NCBI RefSeq assembly: GCF_016616235.1
Contig: NZ_CP067100.1
Span: forward strand, 5,887,001 to 5,951,000
Source of the DNA: Bradyrhizobium diazoefficiens
GTDB taxonomy: Bacteria > Pseudomonadota > Alphaproteobacteria > Rhizobiales > Xanthobacteraceae
Reading direction: 5' to 3'
Length of the DNA stretch: 64,000 nt
The notes under the pieces are model-generated. The model had not been told where the DNA came from and ran no database searches. It worked only from the letters and a program-made list of their open reading frames with translations. Made by a program: the position numbers and the translations under genes. Shown piece by piece: positions 50,916 to 60,500 of the stretch; position 1 is the stretch's first letter; each line of letters opens with the position of its first letter.

Positions 50916-52151
50916 CTACGAAGCTGCGAGCTTCGCCCGTCGCCCCGGCCGCCACAGCACCACGCCCGCCGCAACAACATCCAGCGCCACGCACATCGCA
51001 AACGCACTCGTGTAATCGCCGGTAAAACTGCGCACGAGGCCGACGATGCCGGGGCCGAAGGCGCTGACGATGCCGCTGATCGAGGTGCCCAGTCCCATCG
51101 CGGCGGCGAAGGCGGCGGAGCCGATCTCGCGCTGGATGATCAGCGGCGGGAACGTGATCATGTTGCCGATCGAGAAGCCATAGACGGCGCAGCACACCAG
51201 CAGCACGGCCGGGCTGGTGTTCTGCAACAGCACGAACAGCGCCGCCGCCTGGCTCGTCATTGACGCCGCGCAGGCGAGCCGCGGATCGAGCCGATCGACG
51301 AACAGGCCGAGCGACAGGCGCCCGACCACCGCTATCGCCGCCATCACGGTGACTGCAAGGCCTGCGGCGTAGCGCCCGATCAGCGGCTCGAGGAACGCCA
51401 CCTGATGGATGATGAAGCCCATCTGCGCCAGCAGTGCGATGGCGATCGGCAGCACCATGGTCCAGAAGGACGCATTGGCGAGCAGTTCCTTGCGCGAATG
51501 AGGCGCGGCCTTGCCGCCGCCGGAGACTTGTCCCGCTGCATTCAGCGACGCATCGGCCGGCCAGCTGGTGAAGACGACAACCACCGGCAACACCAGCACC
51601 ACCATCGCCGCGGTGGCCGCCAGCATGGCGGAGCGGAAACCGATGCTGTCGCTCAGCGCCAGCAGAACCGGAACGAGAACGATGCCGCCGCAGGTGGCGC
51701 CGTTGAAGGCGAGGCTGAGCGCGAGCCCGCGACGCCGCTCGAACCAGGCGTTCAGCACGGTCGCGATCACCACCGTGCCCATACCGGTCCATCCGACCGC
51801 CATCAGCGCATAAGCGAGATAGAGCTGCCAGGGGGTCTGCATCAGCGCCAGCAACGCGGTCGAGGCGGCGAGCGCCGACAGGCCGCACAGGATCAGCGCG
51901 CGCAGCCCGATGCGGGCAAGCAGATCGTCGGTGAAGATGACGAGGACGGAGGTCAGCAGGAACGAGAAAGTGCTAGCGGCGGAGACCAGCGTGCCCGGCC
52001 AGCCATGGGCGCGCTGCAGCTCGGCGAGATAGACGCCCTGGCCGTAGAGGCCGAAGCCGAACATGAAGAAGGCCATCAGGAAACAGGCCAGCACCACGCG
52101 CCAGCCCCGATAGCGCAACGCGGATTCGTCAATACCCGCCGCGGCAATCAT
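50916..52151 (-). CDS. MFS transporter (12 membrane spans)
   Basis: The 411-residue major-facilitator protein has twelve hydrophobic spans in two halves. Examples are RGWRVVLACFLMAFFMFGFG at the first span and the loop between spans 2 and 3 at FTDDLLARIGLRALILCG. The charged intracellular loop WFERRRGLALSLAFNGATCG and a hydrophilic central linker (SLNAAGQVSGGGKAAPHSRK) are also visible. It resembles the oxalate/formate and monocarboxylate antiporter branch. ATG 52151 starts 18 residues before span 1; the much longer frame upstream runs antisense to the next gene. It is divergent from the enoyl-CoA hydratase gene. The substrate is unknown, perhaps an organic acid. Confidence 0.85.
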   Translation of the reverse strand: MIAAAGIDESALRYRGWRVVLACFLMAFFMFGFGLYGQGVYLAELQRAHGWPGTLVSAASTFSFLLTSVLVIFTDDLLARIGLRALILCGLSALAASTALLALMQTPWQLYLAYALMAVGWTGMGTVVIATVLNAWFERRRGLALSLAFNGATCGGIVLVPVLLALSDSIGFRSAMLAATAAMVVLVLPVVVVFTSWPADASLNAAGQVSGGGKAAPHSRKELLANASFWTMVLPIAIALLAQMGFIIHQVAFLEPLIGRYAAGLAVTVMAAIAVVGRLSLGLFVDRLDPRLACAASMTSQAAALFVLLQNTSPAVLLVCCAVYGFSIGNMITFPPLIIQREIGSAAFAAAMGLGTSISGIVSAFGPGIVGLVRSFTGDYTSAFAMCVALDVVAAGVVLWRPGRRAKLAAS

Positions 52152-52407
52152 CAATCCAGCAATCGGCAAATGAAAACGGCATGCGCAACCCTGCCCCACA
52201 ACCAGCGGTTTTTCAAATGAAACATTGTAGCCAATTGTTGCAATGCGCAACGGCGCACCAGAAATGATGTAGCGGGCGTCATGCGCCGCTGTCACGGCGG
52301 CGTTCCCGAAAAGATCGGGCTGCCACATTGGCACGCCTGCAAGATGATGTAGGCTGAGGCTTGAAAGACTCGCCAGCAGCGTCGCGGCGGGTCCAGGGGA
52401 AGTTGTT

Positions 52408-53166
52408 ATGGCGAATGGCAATATCGTCGTCACCGACGAGCGCGGAACCCGCGTGATCACCCTGCGCCGGGCGGGCAAGAAGAACGCGATCACGCAGGAC
52501 ATGTACCGGGAGATGAGCCGCGCGATCGACACCGCGCAGAACAACCCCGACATCCGCTGCATGATCATCACCGGCGGCTCCGGCGTGTTCACCGCCGGTG
52601 ACGACATCGACGACTTCCTGAAGGCCGACGCTGCGCGCCCGGAGACGCTGTCGAATGGCGCCAAGTTTCTCTATTCGCTCTCGCTCAACGTCAAGCCGAT
52701 CATCGCGGCCGTCGACGGCGCCTCGATCGGCATGGGCACCGTGCTGCTGTTCCATTGCGACTACGTGCTGGCGTCCACGGCCGCGACCTTCTCGGCGCCC
52801 TACATCAATCTCGGCCTCGTGCCGGTCGGCGCGGCCAGCCTGCTGATGCCGCGCACGATGGGTTACCAGCGCGCCTTCGCCATGCTGGTGATGGGACGGA
52901 CCTTTACCGCCGAAGAGGCCCACGTTGCAGGCTTCGTCAATACGGTGGTGTCGCCGGGACATACCGAGGTCGAGGCCCGCAAGGTGGCGCGCGAGATCTG
53001 CAAGCTGCCGGCCGAGGCGGTCGCGACCTCGCGCAGATTGCTGCGCGCAGCGCCGGAAGAGCTCACTCGCCGCATCGACCAGGAAGCCCATCTGTTCGGC
53101 GAGCGGCTGAAGTCGGACGAAGCCATCGCCGCGTTCAACGCGTTCGCGAACAGGAAGAGGCGGTGA
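52408..53166 (+). CDS. Enoyl-CoA hydratase/isomerase family protein
   Basis: The 252-residue crotonase-fold protein starts MANGNIVVTDERGTRVITLR. The oxyanion-hole loops are present (GGSGVFTAGDDIDDFLKAD and VDGASIGMGTVLLFHCDYVL). The region of the hydratase catalytic Glu pair reads FSAPYINLGLVPVGAASLLM, with neither Glu in place, which is more usual for isomerase or other crotonase functions than for true hydration. The product acts on acyl-CoA in fatty-acid or related catabolism and may partner the acyl-CoA dehydrogenase at 49109. The frame is intact. Confidence 0.85.
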   Translation: MANGNIVVTDERGTRVITLRRAGKKNAITQDMYREMSRAIDTAQNNPDIRCMIITGGSGVFTAGDDIDDFLKADAARPETLSNGAKFLYSLSLNVKPIIAAVDGASIGMGTVLLFHCDYVLASTAATFSAPYINLGLVPVGAASLLMPRTMGYQRAFAMLVMGRTFTAEEAHVAGFVNTVVSPGHTEVEARKVAREICKLPAEAVATSRRLLRAAPEELTRRIDQEAHLFGERLKSDEAIAAFNAFANRKRR

Positions 53167-53182
53167 GGCTCGCTCGGCCGCC

Positions 53183-53370
53183 ACCCTCCCCTGGAGGGGG
53201 ACGGTCCCTCGCGCAACGCGCGAGCGGGGTGGGGTGAGCCACGCAAAGACTCTCGCCGATACGCCTAGCCAATTCGCAAACCTCTCCAACACCTCGGCGA
53301 GGATGCTCTGTCACCCCGCCCCGGTTCGCATCCCATGCGAACCGACCTGCCCCCTCGAGGGGCGGGTGGG
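53183..53370. repeat. Rhizobial intergenic palindromic repeats
   Basis: The gap between the crotonase and nucleotidase genes holds several perfect hairpins: GGTTCGCAT-CCC-ATGCGAACC at 53323-53343, nested CCCCGCCCC/GGGGCGGG arms around it, and CCCCTCGAGGGG. The left part repeats CCCTCCCCTGGAGGGGGA. Such palindromes are scattered between genes in Bradyrhizobium-like genomes and can act as terminators. Confidence 0.6.
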
Positions 53371-53436
53371 AGCGTGCCGCTCGTTCAAGACGAACCTTCG
53401 TGAAAATCTTCGCGCGGAATTGATTAGTCCTGTTCC

Positions 53437-55089
53437 ATGAAATACCTACTCCTTGCTGCGCTCGCGCTCATCTCCACCCTGCCCGCTTCCGCGCAAACCG
53501 CAGCGCCGGTCGAGCTGCGCATTCTCGCGATCAACGATTTCCACGGCAATCTGCGCCCGCCGCCGGGCGGCATCCGCATCAATGATCCCGAAGGCAAGAC
53601 CAGGAAGGTCACGGTTGCCGCCGGCGGCGCCGAATACATGGCGACGCTGGTGAAGCAGCTGCGCGAGGGGCACAGGAACACGATCTTCGTCGCCGCCGGC
53701 GATCTGATCGGCGCGAGCCCGTTCCTGTCGGCGATGTTCCACGACGAGCCTTCGGTCGAGGCGCTTTCGATGATGGGGCTGGCGATCACCTCGGTCGGCA
53801 ATCACGAGTTCGACGAGGGCAAGACCGAGCTGCTCAGGATGCAGAATGGCGGCTGCCATCCCGTCGACGGCTGCCAGGGCCCGCATCCCTTTCTGGGAGC
53901 CAAATTCCACTATCTCGCGGCCTCCACCGTGGAGAGCGCGACCGGCAAGAGCGTGCTGCCGCCCTACGAGATCAGGGAATTCGACGGCATCCCCGTCGCC
54001 TTCATCGGCCTGACCTTGAAGGGCACCGCCGGCATTGTCTCGCCCACAGGCATTGCCGGCCTCGAATTCCGCGATGAGGCGGAAACGGTGAACGCACTCG
54101 TGCCGCAGTTGAAGGCGCGCGGGGTCGAAGCCATCGTGGTGCTGATCCACGAAGGCGGCGAGCCGGTCGGCGATTACAACGAGTGCCCCGGCATTTCGGG
54201 CCCGATCGTCGACATCGTCAAGAAATTCGATCGCGCCGTGGACATCGTCGTCAGCGGCCATACGCATCGTGCCTATGTTTGCCAGATCGACGGACGGCTC
54301 GTCACCAGCGGCGACAAATACGGCACCTTGGTCACCGCGATCGACCTCAAGCTCGATCCGGCGAGCCGCGACGTGATCAGCGCCAAGGCCGACAATGTCA
54401 TCGTTGCCAATTCCTCGCTCGCCAGGGATCCCGAGCAGACCGCGCTGATCGAGGCCTATGACAGACTGTCGGCGCCGATCGCCAACCGTCCGGCAGGATC
54501 AGTGACGCAAACGTTGTCGCGCGTGCCGAACGAGGCCGGCGAAAGCGTACTCGGCGACGTCATCGCGGACGCGCAGCTCGCCGCGACGAGAGACGCCAAG
54601 GACGGCAGCGCCGTCATCGCGCTCACCAATCCCGGCGGCATCCGCATCGATATCGTGCCGAAGGAGAACGGGGCCGTCTCATTCGGCGATGTGTTCGCCA
54701 GCCAGCCGTTCCGCAACCGCCTCGTTACGATGACGCTGACCGGCAGCCAGCTCAAGGAACTGCTGGAGCAGCAATGGCTCGATCCGAAGCGGCCGCGGAT
54801 CCTGCAAGTGTCGAACGGATTCAGCTACACTTGGGACGCGGCAAAACCGTTCGGCGAGCGCGTGATGGCTGACAAGATCACGCTCAACGGCAGGCCGATC
54901 GAAGCCGGCAGCGGCTACCGCGTCACCCTCAACGATTACCTCGCCGTCGGCGGCGACGGTTTCACAGTCGCCAAGCAGGGTACCTCGCCACAATATGGCG
55001 GCTATGACGCGGACGCGCTGTTCGCGTTCTTCCGCGCGCACGGCCCGATTGGGCCATTGCCGCCGACCCGCATCCTGCGCGTGAATTGA
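53437..55089 (+). CDS. Exported 5'-nucleotidase/metallophosphatase (UshA type)
   Basis: The 550-residue periplasmic enzyme has a signal peptide (MKYLLLAALALISTLPASAQ). The N-terminal calcineurin-like domain shows the metal motifs AINDFHGNLRPPPGG, VAAGDLIGASPFLS, SVGNHEFDEGKTELL and VVSGHTHRAYVC. The C-terminal nucleotidase domain (about 340-520) has GDVIADAQLAATRDAKDGSA, LTNPGGIRIDIV and LQVSNGFSYTWDAAKPFGER. It dephosphorylates nucleotides or hydrolyses 2',3'-cyclic nucleotides for phosphate and nucleoside salvage. Complete frame; the ATG fits the signal peptide. Confidence 0.92.
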   Translation: MKYLLLAALALISTLPASAQTAAPVELRILAINDFHGNLRPPPGGIRINDPEGKTRKVTVAAGGAEYMATLVKQLREGHRNTIFVAAGDLIGASPFLSAMFHDEPSVEALSMMGLAITSVGNHEFDEGKTELLRMQNGGCHPVDGCQGPHPFLGAKFHYLAASTVESATGKSVLPPYEIREFDGIPVAFIGLTLKGTAGIVSPTGIAGLEFRDEAETVNALVPQLKARGVEAIVVLIHEGGEPVGDYNECPGISGPIVDIVKKFDRAVDIVVSGHTHRAYVCQIDGRLVTSGDKYGTLVTAIDLKLDPASRDVISAKADNVIVANSSLARDPEQTALIEAYDRLSAPIANRPAGSVTQTLSRVPNEAGESVLGDVIADAQLAATRDAKDGSAVIALTNPGGIRIDIVPKENGAVSFGDVFASQPFRNRLVTMTLTGSQLKELLEQQWLDPKRPRILQVSNGFSYTWDAAKPFGERVMADKITLNGRPIEAGSGYRVTLNDYLAVGGDGFTVAKQGTSPQYGGYDADALFAFFRAHGPIGPLPPTRILRVN

Positions 55090-55222
55090 TCCGGATCAAA
55101 CGGACTGCCGCGGGACCGCCCTTTGCCATTCCCCGGGGAACGCATAGATTGGGTTTTGCATTGCGTTTTTGCGCCGGATGCGCCAACGACGGCGAGAGCC
55201 CGCACTCCATGAGGCCGACCTG

Positions 55223-56152
55223 ATGAGCACGCTTCTCCTCTCCCACAAGGCCTGCCTCGACCACGTCACCCCGCCGGGACATCCGGAACGGCCGGACCGT
55301 CTGCGCGCGGTGGAGGAAGCGCTGTCGCATGAGCGCTTCCAGTTCCTGGCGCGCGACCTCGCGCCGGAAGGCGATCTCGATCTCGTCACGTTGTGCCACA
55401 ACGAACATTACGTGACCGAGCTGCGCCACATCGCGCCGACCAGCGGCCAGGTCTATATCGACGGCGACACCTCGATGTCGCCTGGTACATGGGAAGCGGT
55501 CATGCGCGGCGTCGGCGGAGCGGTGGCGGCGACCGAGGCGGTGATGAATGGCGAGCACCGCAACGCCTTCGTCGCGGTGCGCCCACCCGGCCACCACGCC
55601 GAGATCGGCAAGCCGATGGGCTTTTGCTTCTTCGACAATGTCGCGATCGCCGCGCGCCATGCGCAGCGCAAATTCGGCATCGAGCGCGCCGCCATCGTCG
55701 ATTTCGACGTGCATCACGGCAACGGCACGCAGGACATCTTCTGGTCGGACCCGACGGTGATGTACTGCTCGACGCACCAGATGCCGCTGTTCCCAGGCAC
55801 CGGCGCGAAGGGCGAGCGCGGCGAGCACGACACCATCGTCAACGCGCCGCTCGCTTCCGAAGACGGCGGCCCGGAATTCCGCGCCGCGTTCGAGAGTCTG
55901 ATCCTGCCGCGGCTGGAAAAATTCAGCCCCGAGCTGCTCGTCATCTCCGCCGGCTTCGACGCGCATTACCGCGATCCGCTGGCCTCGCTGAACTTGCGCG
56001 CGGAGGACTACAGCTGGGTCACGCGCAAGCTGATGGACCTTGCCGACAAGTCCGCAGGCGGGCGCGTTGTCTCGGTGCTCGAAGGCGGCTATGACCTGCA
56101 AGGATTGAAAGAATCTGTTACGGCGCATGTCGGCGCCCTGATGGGCGCCTGA
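55223..56152 (+). CDS. Histone-deacetylase-family amidohydrolase
   Basis: The 309-residue cytoplasmic zinc hydrolase belongs to the class II HDAC-like/acetylpolyamine amidohydrolase group. Family landmarks are LSHKACLDHVTPPGHPERPD, VRPPGHHAEIGKPMGFCFFD (the His-His pair of the charge relay), AIVDFDVHHGNGTQDIFWSD (zinc Asp and His), and VISAGFDAHYRDPLASLNLR (second zinc Asp). It ends SVLEGGYDLQGLKESV. The natural substrate is probably an acetylated polyamine or small amide. GAGG precedes ATG 55223. It is followed by xseB and dxs in the order usual for rhizobia. Confidence 0.9.
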   Translation: MSTLLLSHKACLDHVTPPGHPERPDRLRAVEEALSHERFQFLARDLAPEGDLDLVTLCHNEHYVTELRHIAPTSGQVYIDGDTSMSPGTWEAVMRGVGGAVAATEAVMNGEHRNAFVAVRPPGHHAEIGKPMGFCFFDNVAIAARHAQRKFGIERAAIVDFDVHHGNGTQDIFWSDPTVMYCSTHQMPLFPGTGAKGERGEHDTIVNAPLASEDGGPEFRAAFESLILPRLEKFSPELLVISAGFDAHYRDPLASLNLRAEDYSWVTRKLMDLADKSAGGRVVSVLEGGYDLQGLKESVTAHVGALMGA

Positions 56153-56224
56153 CGCACCGCCACATTAAGCCCGCAAAACTCTGCTGTTTTGCAAGAGAAG
56201 CGAATCGGGCAATCGGAAACGGAT

Positions 56225-56476
56225 ATGGCCGAAAACACCCAAGTCGACGTCTCCAGGCTCACCTTCGAGCGCGCGATCGAGGAACTCGAAATGATCGTGA
56301 AGCGGCTCGAGGAGGGCAAGGTGCCGCTCGAGGAATCCGTGACGATCTACGAGCGCGGCGAGGCCTTGAAGCGCCGCTGCGAGGACCTGCTGCGCCAGGC
56401 CGAGGCCCGCGTCGACAAGATCACCACCGATGCCAGCGGGCAGGCCACCGGCACCGCGCCGCTCGACGTGCAGTAA
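56225..56476 (+). CDS. xseB: Exodeoxyribonuclease VII small subunit
   Basis: The 83-residue XseB forms the long helical hairpin that binds the large subunit of exonuclease VII, which trims single-stranded DNA ends in repair. The core LTFERAIEELEMIVKRLEEG, KVPLEESVTIYERGEALKRR, CEDLLRQAEARVDKI is typical; length is normal. The ATG at 56225 is preferred to an upstream start at 56189 because the family begins just before LTFE. xseA is not in the window. The dxs gene follows after a 600-nt gap. Confidence 0.93.
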   Translation: MAENTQVDVSRLTFERAIEELEMIVKRLEEGKVPLEESVTIYERGEALKRRCEDLLRQAEARVDKITTDASGQATGTAPLDVQ

Positions 56477-57075
56477 AGGCCGGCACGCCGTTCCATTTGC
56501 AGCCCCGGCCGCGTGCAGTGTCCTCGGGCGGCAGGCCCGTTTGCATTGTCTTCACGACAGAGTCCCGCATGGCGTTCCGGTCCCGGAACTGGCGGGGACA
56601 ATGTTCCCCCCGCCGGAACCAGGCCTGCTGAGGAGGCAAAAGGCCCCTCATTCGAGCGAAAAGCGCGGCCAACGAAGCCGGCAGAAGGGAACCGGCCGTC
56701 AAGGCCTAGAGTTAACCAATCTGGCGCGCCGGTTGCAGCTGCATGGCCGCAATCGGCCGGGCGGGTTGGCTTTGGCCCAAGGTTTGGTGTAAAGCTGCGC
56801 GGAGTGTGGCTTTTTGCAAGCCTTGCGTGGGCATCGATTGCCGACGACAAGCGCTTCAATCTGCTGATGAAATTGGCTGGGACGGACGAAGCCGATCTAA
56901 GTGACAGGGATCACAGAGACTGAACCGGAGCGCACTTAAGCTCACCTAAGCTTGAAGACGGGGCCTTGCCCCAGGCAGGTGGCTCCGACGGTTTTAGGAC
57001 TCGCGCTGCGCCGATATTGTGCAAACCCATCGCGCGCCGGAATGACCTTCCGGCGCTGACAAATTGGAAATCGCC
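56477..57075. other. Long intergenic stretch before dxs
   Basis: About 600 nt lie between xseB and dxs. A plus-strand frame (56513-56923) is open but its translation is low-complexity Arg/Pro/Gly without motifs, so I do not call it a gene. Short GC-rich inverted repeats occur. The promoter of dxs should be here; I cannot point to it. Confidence 0.4.
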
Positions 57076-59004
57076 GTGAACGCATACAGTAAAACGCCGC
57101 TTCTCGACACTATCCGGACCCCGGACGACCTGCGCAAGCTCAAGGTCGAGCAGGTTCGCCAGGTCGCCGACGAGCTGCGGCAGGAGACCATCGATGCCGT
57201 TTCGGTGACCGGCGGTCACTTCGGCGCCGGCCTCGGCGTGGTCGAGCTCACCACCGCGATCCATTACGTCTTCGATACGCCGCGCGACCGGCTGATCTGG
57301 GACGTCGGCCATCAGGCCTATCCGCACAAGATCCTCACCGGCCGGCGCGACCGCATCCGCACGCTGCGCACCGGCGGCGGCCTGTCCGGTTTCACCAAGC
57401 GCAGCGAGAGCGATTACGATCCGTTCGGCGCCGCGCATTCCTCGACCTCGATCTCGGCCGGCCTCGGCATGGCGGTCGCGCGCGATCTCTCGGGCGGCAA
57501 GAACAACGTTATCGCAGTGATCGGTGACGGCGCGATGTCGGCCGGCATGGCCTATGAGGCCATGAACAACGCCGGCGCGATGAACTCGCGCCTGATCGTC
57601 ATCCTCAACGACAATGACATGTCGATCGCGCCGCCGGTCGGCGCCATGAGCGCCTATCTATCGCGCCTCTACTCCGGCAAGACCTACCGCACGCTGCGCG
57701 ATGCGGCCAAGCAGATCAACAAGCGCCTGCCCAAGATCATCGCCAACCGCGCCAATCGCGTCGAAGAATATTCCCGCGGCTTCATGATGGACGGCGGCAC
57801 GCTGTTCGAGGAGCTCGGCTTCTACTACGTCGGCCCGATCGACGGCCATAACCTCGACCATCTCCTGCCCGTGCTGAAGAACGTGCGCGACATGGAGACC
57901 GGCCCGATCCTGGTCCATGTCGTGACGCAGAAGGGCAAGGGCTACGGCCCGGCGGAAGCCTCCGCCGACAAGTATCATGCGGTGGTCAAGTTCGACGTCG
58001 CCACCGGTACGCAAGCCAAGGCCAAGCCGAACGCGCCAGCCTATCAGAACGTGTTCGGCCAGAGCCTGGTCAAGGAAGCGCAGAAGGACGACAAGATCGT
58101 CGCCATCACCGCGGCGATGCCGTCGGGCACCGGCGTCGACATCTTCAACAAGGCCTTCCCGGACCGCACCTTCGACGTCGGTATCGCCGAGCAGCACGCT
58201 GTGACCTTCGCCGCCGGTCTTGCGACCGAAGGCTACAAGCCGTTCTGCGCGATCTATTCGACCTTCCTGCAGCGCGGCTACGACCAGATCGTGCATGACG
58301 TCGCGATCCAGAGCCTGCCCGTGCGCTTCGCCATCGACCGCGCCGGCCTCGTCGGCGCCGACGGCGCGACCCATGCCGGCTCGTTCGACAATGCTTATCT
58401 CGGCTGCCTGCCCAACATGGTGATCATGGCGGCGGCGGACGAAGCCGAGCTCGTGCACATGGTTGCGACCCAGGTCGCGATCAACGACCGCCCGAGCTCG
58501 CTGCGCTATCCGCGCGGCGAAGGCCGCGGCATCGAGATGCCCGAAGTCGGCATTCCGCTCGAGATCGGCAAGGGCCGCATGATCCGCCAGGGCAGCAAGA
58601 TCGCCCTGCTCTCCTTTGGCACGCGCCTCGCCGAATGCGAGAAGGCGGCCGACGAGCTCGCAGCCCTTGGCCTGTCCACCTCGATCGCTGACGCCCGCTT
58701 CATGAAGCCGCTCGACACCGAGCTGGTGCTCAAGCTCGCGCGCGACCACGAGATCCTGATCACGATCGAGGAAGGCGCGATCGGCGGCTTCGGCTCGCAT
58801 GTCGCGCAGTACCTGACCGATCAGGGCGTGCTCGACACCGGCATGGTCAAGTTCCGCTCCATGGTGCTGCCCGACGTGTTCCAGGACCACGACACGCCGG
58901 CCGCGATGTACGCCCGCGCCGGTCTCGACGCCAAGGGCATCGTCGCCAAGGTGTTCGAGGCGCTCGGCAAGGACGACAAGACCGAGACGGTCAAGCTGGC
59001 TTGA
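57076..59004 (+). CDS. dxs: 1-deoxy-D-xylulose-5-phosphate synthase
   Basis: Dxs (642 aa) joins pyruvate and glyceraldehyde 3-phosphate, the first step of the MEP isoprenoid pathway. The thiamine-diphosphate motif is [20 protein letters not shown]. The N-terminal domain shows [20 protein letters not shown] and [20 protein letters not shown]. The pyrimidine domain shows [20 protein letters not shown] and [20 protein letters not shown]; the transketolase C-terminal domain follows from about 500. GTG 57076 with GGAAA upstream gives [20 protein letters not shown], close to the family start; TTG 57064 is the alternative. The gene is essential and intact, confirming core DNA. Confidence 0.96.
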   Translation: MNAYSKTPLLDTIRTPDDLRKLKVEQVRQVADELRQETIDAVSVTGGHFGAGLGVVELTTAIHYVFDTPRDRLIWDVGHQAYPHKILTGRRDRIRTLRTGGGLSGFTKRSESDYDPFGAAHSSTSISAGLGMAVARDLSGGKNNVIAVIGDGAMSAGMAYEAMNNAGAMNSRLIVILNDNDMSIAPPVGAMSAYLSRLYSGKTYRTLRDAAKQINKRLPKIIANRANRVEEYSRGFMMDGGTLFEELGFYYVGPIDGHNLDHLLPVLKNVRDMETGPILVHVVTQKGKGYGPAEASADKYHAVVKFDVATGTQAKAKPNAPAYQNVFGQSLVKEAQKDDKIVAITAAMPSGTGVDIFNKAFPDRTFDVGIAEQHAVTFAAGLATEGYKPFCAIYSTFLQRGYDQIVHDVAIQSLPVRFAIDRAGLVGADGATHAGSFDNAYLGCLPNMVIMAAADEAELVHMVATQVAINDRPSSLRYPRGEGRGIEMPEVGIPLEIGKGRMIRQGSKIALLSFGTRLAECEKAADELAALGLSTSIADARFMKPLDTELVLKLARDHEILITIEEGAIGGFGSHVAQYLTDQGVLDTGMVKFRSMVLPDVFQDHDTPAAMYARAGLDAKGIVAKVFEALGKDDKTETVKLA

Positions 59005-59008
59005 TTGT

Positions 59009-59130
59009 TCACCTCTCCCGCTTGCGGGAGAGGTCGTGCCGAAGGCGCGGGTGAGGGCTCTCTCCTCTGGGGGAGTCTTCGTTGCCGAGATACCCTCTCC
59101 CCAACCCTCCCCCGCAAGCGGGGGAGGGAG
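59009..59130. repeat. Palindromic intergenic repeats (CTCTCCCGC type)
   Basis: Two perfect hairpins follow dxs: CCTCTCCCGC-TT-GCGGGAGAGG at 59012-59033 and CCCTCCCCCGC-AA-GCGGGGGAGGG at 59105-59128. They are the common rhizobial intergenic palindromes and the first may terminate dxs transcription. Confidence 0.7.
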
Positions 59131-59184
59131 CGCAGCTTTCGCCGCGGCTTGTAGCTCGTCTGATTTCTTCAGAGCATTCACTCC

Positions 59185-59739
59185 ATGAAAATCTATCTGG
59201 CAGGCCCCGACGTGTTCCTGCCGGATGCGGTCGAGGTCGGCCGGCGCAAGGTCGAGATCTGCGCCGCCCATGGCCTCAGCGGCCTCTATCCGCTCGACAA
59301 CGCGATCGACCTCGCCGCGCCCGATGCCTCGCGGCAGATTTTTTGCGGCAATGAGGCGATGATGGACGAGGCCGATGCCACCATCGCCAATCTCACCCCG
59401 TTCCGCGGCGCCGGCGCCGATCCCGGCACCGTCTACGAGCTCGGCTACATGGCCGGCCGCCGCAAATTCTGCCTCGCTTATTCCAACGACGGCGCCACCT
59501 ACGCCGACCGTCTCGGCCGCTTCATGGATGTGACGTCCGAGGACGGGCGGCTGGTCGATGCGCAGGGGCTGACGGTCGAGGATTTTGGCCTCGCCGACAA
59601 CCTCATGATGATCCATGGGCTGGAGCTGCATGGTTGCCCGCTGGTGACGCCGGCCACGATGCCGATCGATGTCTGGCACGATCTGGCCGCGTTCGAGACT
59701 TGCGTCCGGATGGCGGCCGCGCGATTGATCGCTACATAG
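59185..59739 (+). CDS. Nucleoside 2-deoxyribosyltransferase
   Basis: The 184-residue enzyme exchanges bases between 2'-deoxyribonucleosides. The start MKIYLAGPDVFLPDAVEVGR, FCGNEAMMDEADATIANLTP, FRGAGADPGTVYELGYMAGR (with the nucleophile Glu in VYELGYM) and KFCLAYSND are typical. It probably serves nucleotide salvage in the cytoplasm. It lies 180 nt after dxs, behind palindromic repeats, and 26 nt before tlyA. Confidence 0.88.
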   Translation: MKIYLAGPDVFLPDAVEVGRRKVEICAAHGLSGLYPLDNAIDLAAPDASRQIFCGNEAMMDEADATIANLTPFRGAGADPGTVYELGYMAGRRKFCLAYSNDGATYADRLGRFMDVTSEDGRLVDAQGLTVEDFGLADNLMMIHGLELHGCPLVTPATMPIDVWHDLAAFETCVRMAAARLIAT

Positions 59740-59765
59740 ACGTTTCAATCGTCTCCGGAGAGATC

Positions 59766-60500
59766 ATGCCCCCTGCCCGCAAGCGCGCGGATGTTCTGCT
59801 GGTCGAGCGCGGCCTGTTCGAGAGCCGGGCGCGGGCGCGCGCGGCGATCGAGGCCGGCCTCGTGACGGCCGATGACAGGCACGTGGCAAAACCTTCGGAG
59901 ACGGTCGCCGAGGACGCGGTGATCCAGGCCGAGCCCGCGCACCCCTACGTGTCGCGCGGCGGCGTCAAGCTCGCCGGTGCGCTGGAACGCTATCCCATCG
60001 AGATCGAGGATCATGTCTGCCTTGACGTCGGCGCCTCCACCGGCGGGTTCACCGAGGTGCTGCTGGCGAACGGCGCGAGTCTCGTCTTTGCTGTCGATGT
60101 CGGCACCGGCCAGCTGCATCCCTCGCTGCGCGGTCATCCAAAAATCGTGTCGATGGAGGAGACGGACATTCGCAGCTATGAGGGCAAGCGGCTGCCGGCG
60201 CGGCCCGATGTCGTCGTCATCGACGTCAGCTTCATCTCGCTGAAGATTGTGCTACCGGTGGCGCTGTCGCTGGCGGCAGCGCCCATGAGCCTGCTGGCGC
60301 TGATCAAGCCGCAATTCGAGGCTGACAGAAAGCACAACAAGAAGGGCATCATTCGCGACGCCGCCGTGCATCGGCAAATCTGCGATGACATCGCGGCCTT
60401 TGCCGCTTCGCTCGGCTGTACCGATATCGAGGTGTTCCCCTCCTCCATCGCAGGCGGCGACGGCAATATCGAATTCTTCCTGGGCGCGCGCCGTGGTTGA
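59766..60500 (+). CDS. tlyA: TlyA family rRNA 2'-O-methyltransferase
   Basis: The 244-residue protein has an N-terminal S4 RNA-binding domain ([26 protein letters not shown]) and an FtsJ-type methyltransferase domain. The domain shows the SAM motif [55 protein letters not shown] and [16 protein letters not shown]. It methylates ribose of rRNA. GGAGAG precedes ATG 59766. Its TGA overlaps the GTG start of the next methyltransferase gene by 8 nt, so both are one operon. Order dxs-tlyA-RNA methyltransferase is common in the group. Confidence 0.9.
   Translation: MPPARKRADVLLVERGLFESRARARAAIEAGLVTADDRHVAKPSETVAEDAVIQAEPAHPYVSRGGVKLAGALERYPIEIEDHVCLDVGASTGGFTEVLLANGASLVFAVDVGTGQLHPSLRGHPKIVSMEETDIRSYEGKRLPARPDVVVIDVSFISLKIVLPVALSLAAAPMSLLALIKPQFEADRKHNKKGIIRDAAVHRQICDDIAAFAASLGCTDIEVFPSSIAGGDGNIEFFLGARRG

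Noticed and set aside
49787..51007. Long minus-strand frame over the acyl-CoA dehydrogenase
   Set aside because: Arg-rich antisense translation without motifs; the dehydrogenase is complete on the other strand.
54962..56128. 388-codon minus-strand frame across the HDAC-like gene
   Set aside because: Antisense shadow; the plus strand has full HDAC-family motifs.
57658..59748. 696-codon minus-strand frame across dxs
   Set aside because: It is an antisense shadow of the high-GC dxs gene; no motif, and dxs on the plus strand is unambiguous.
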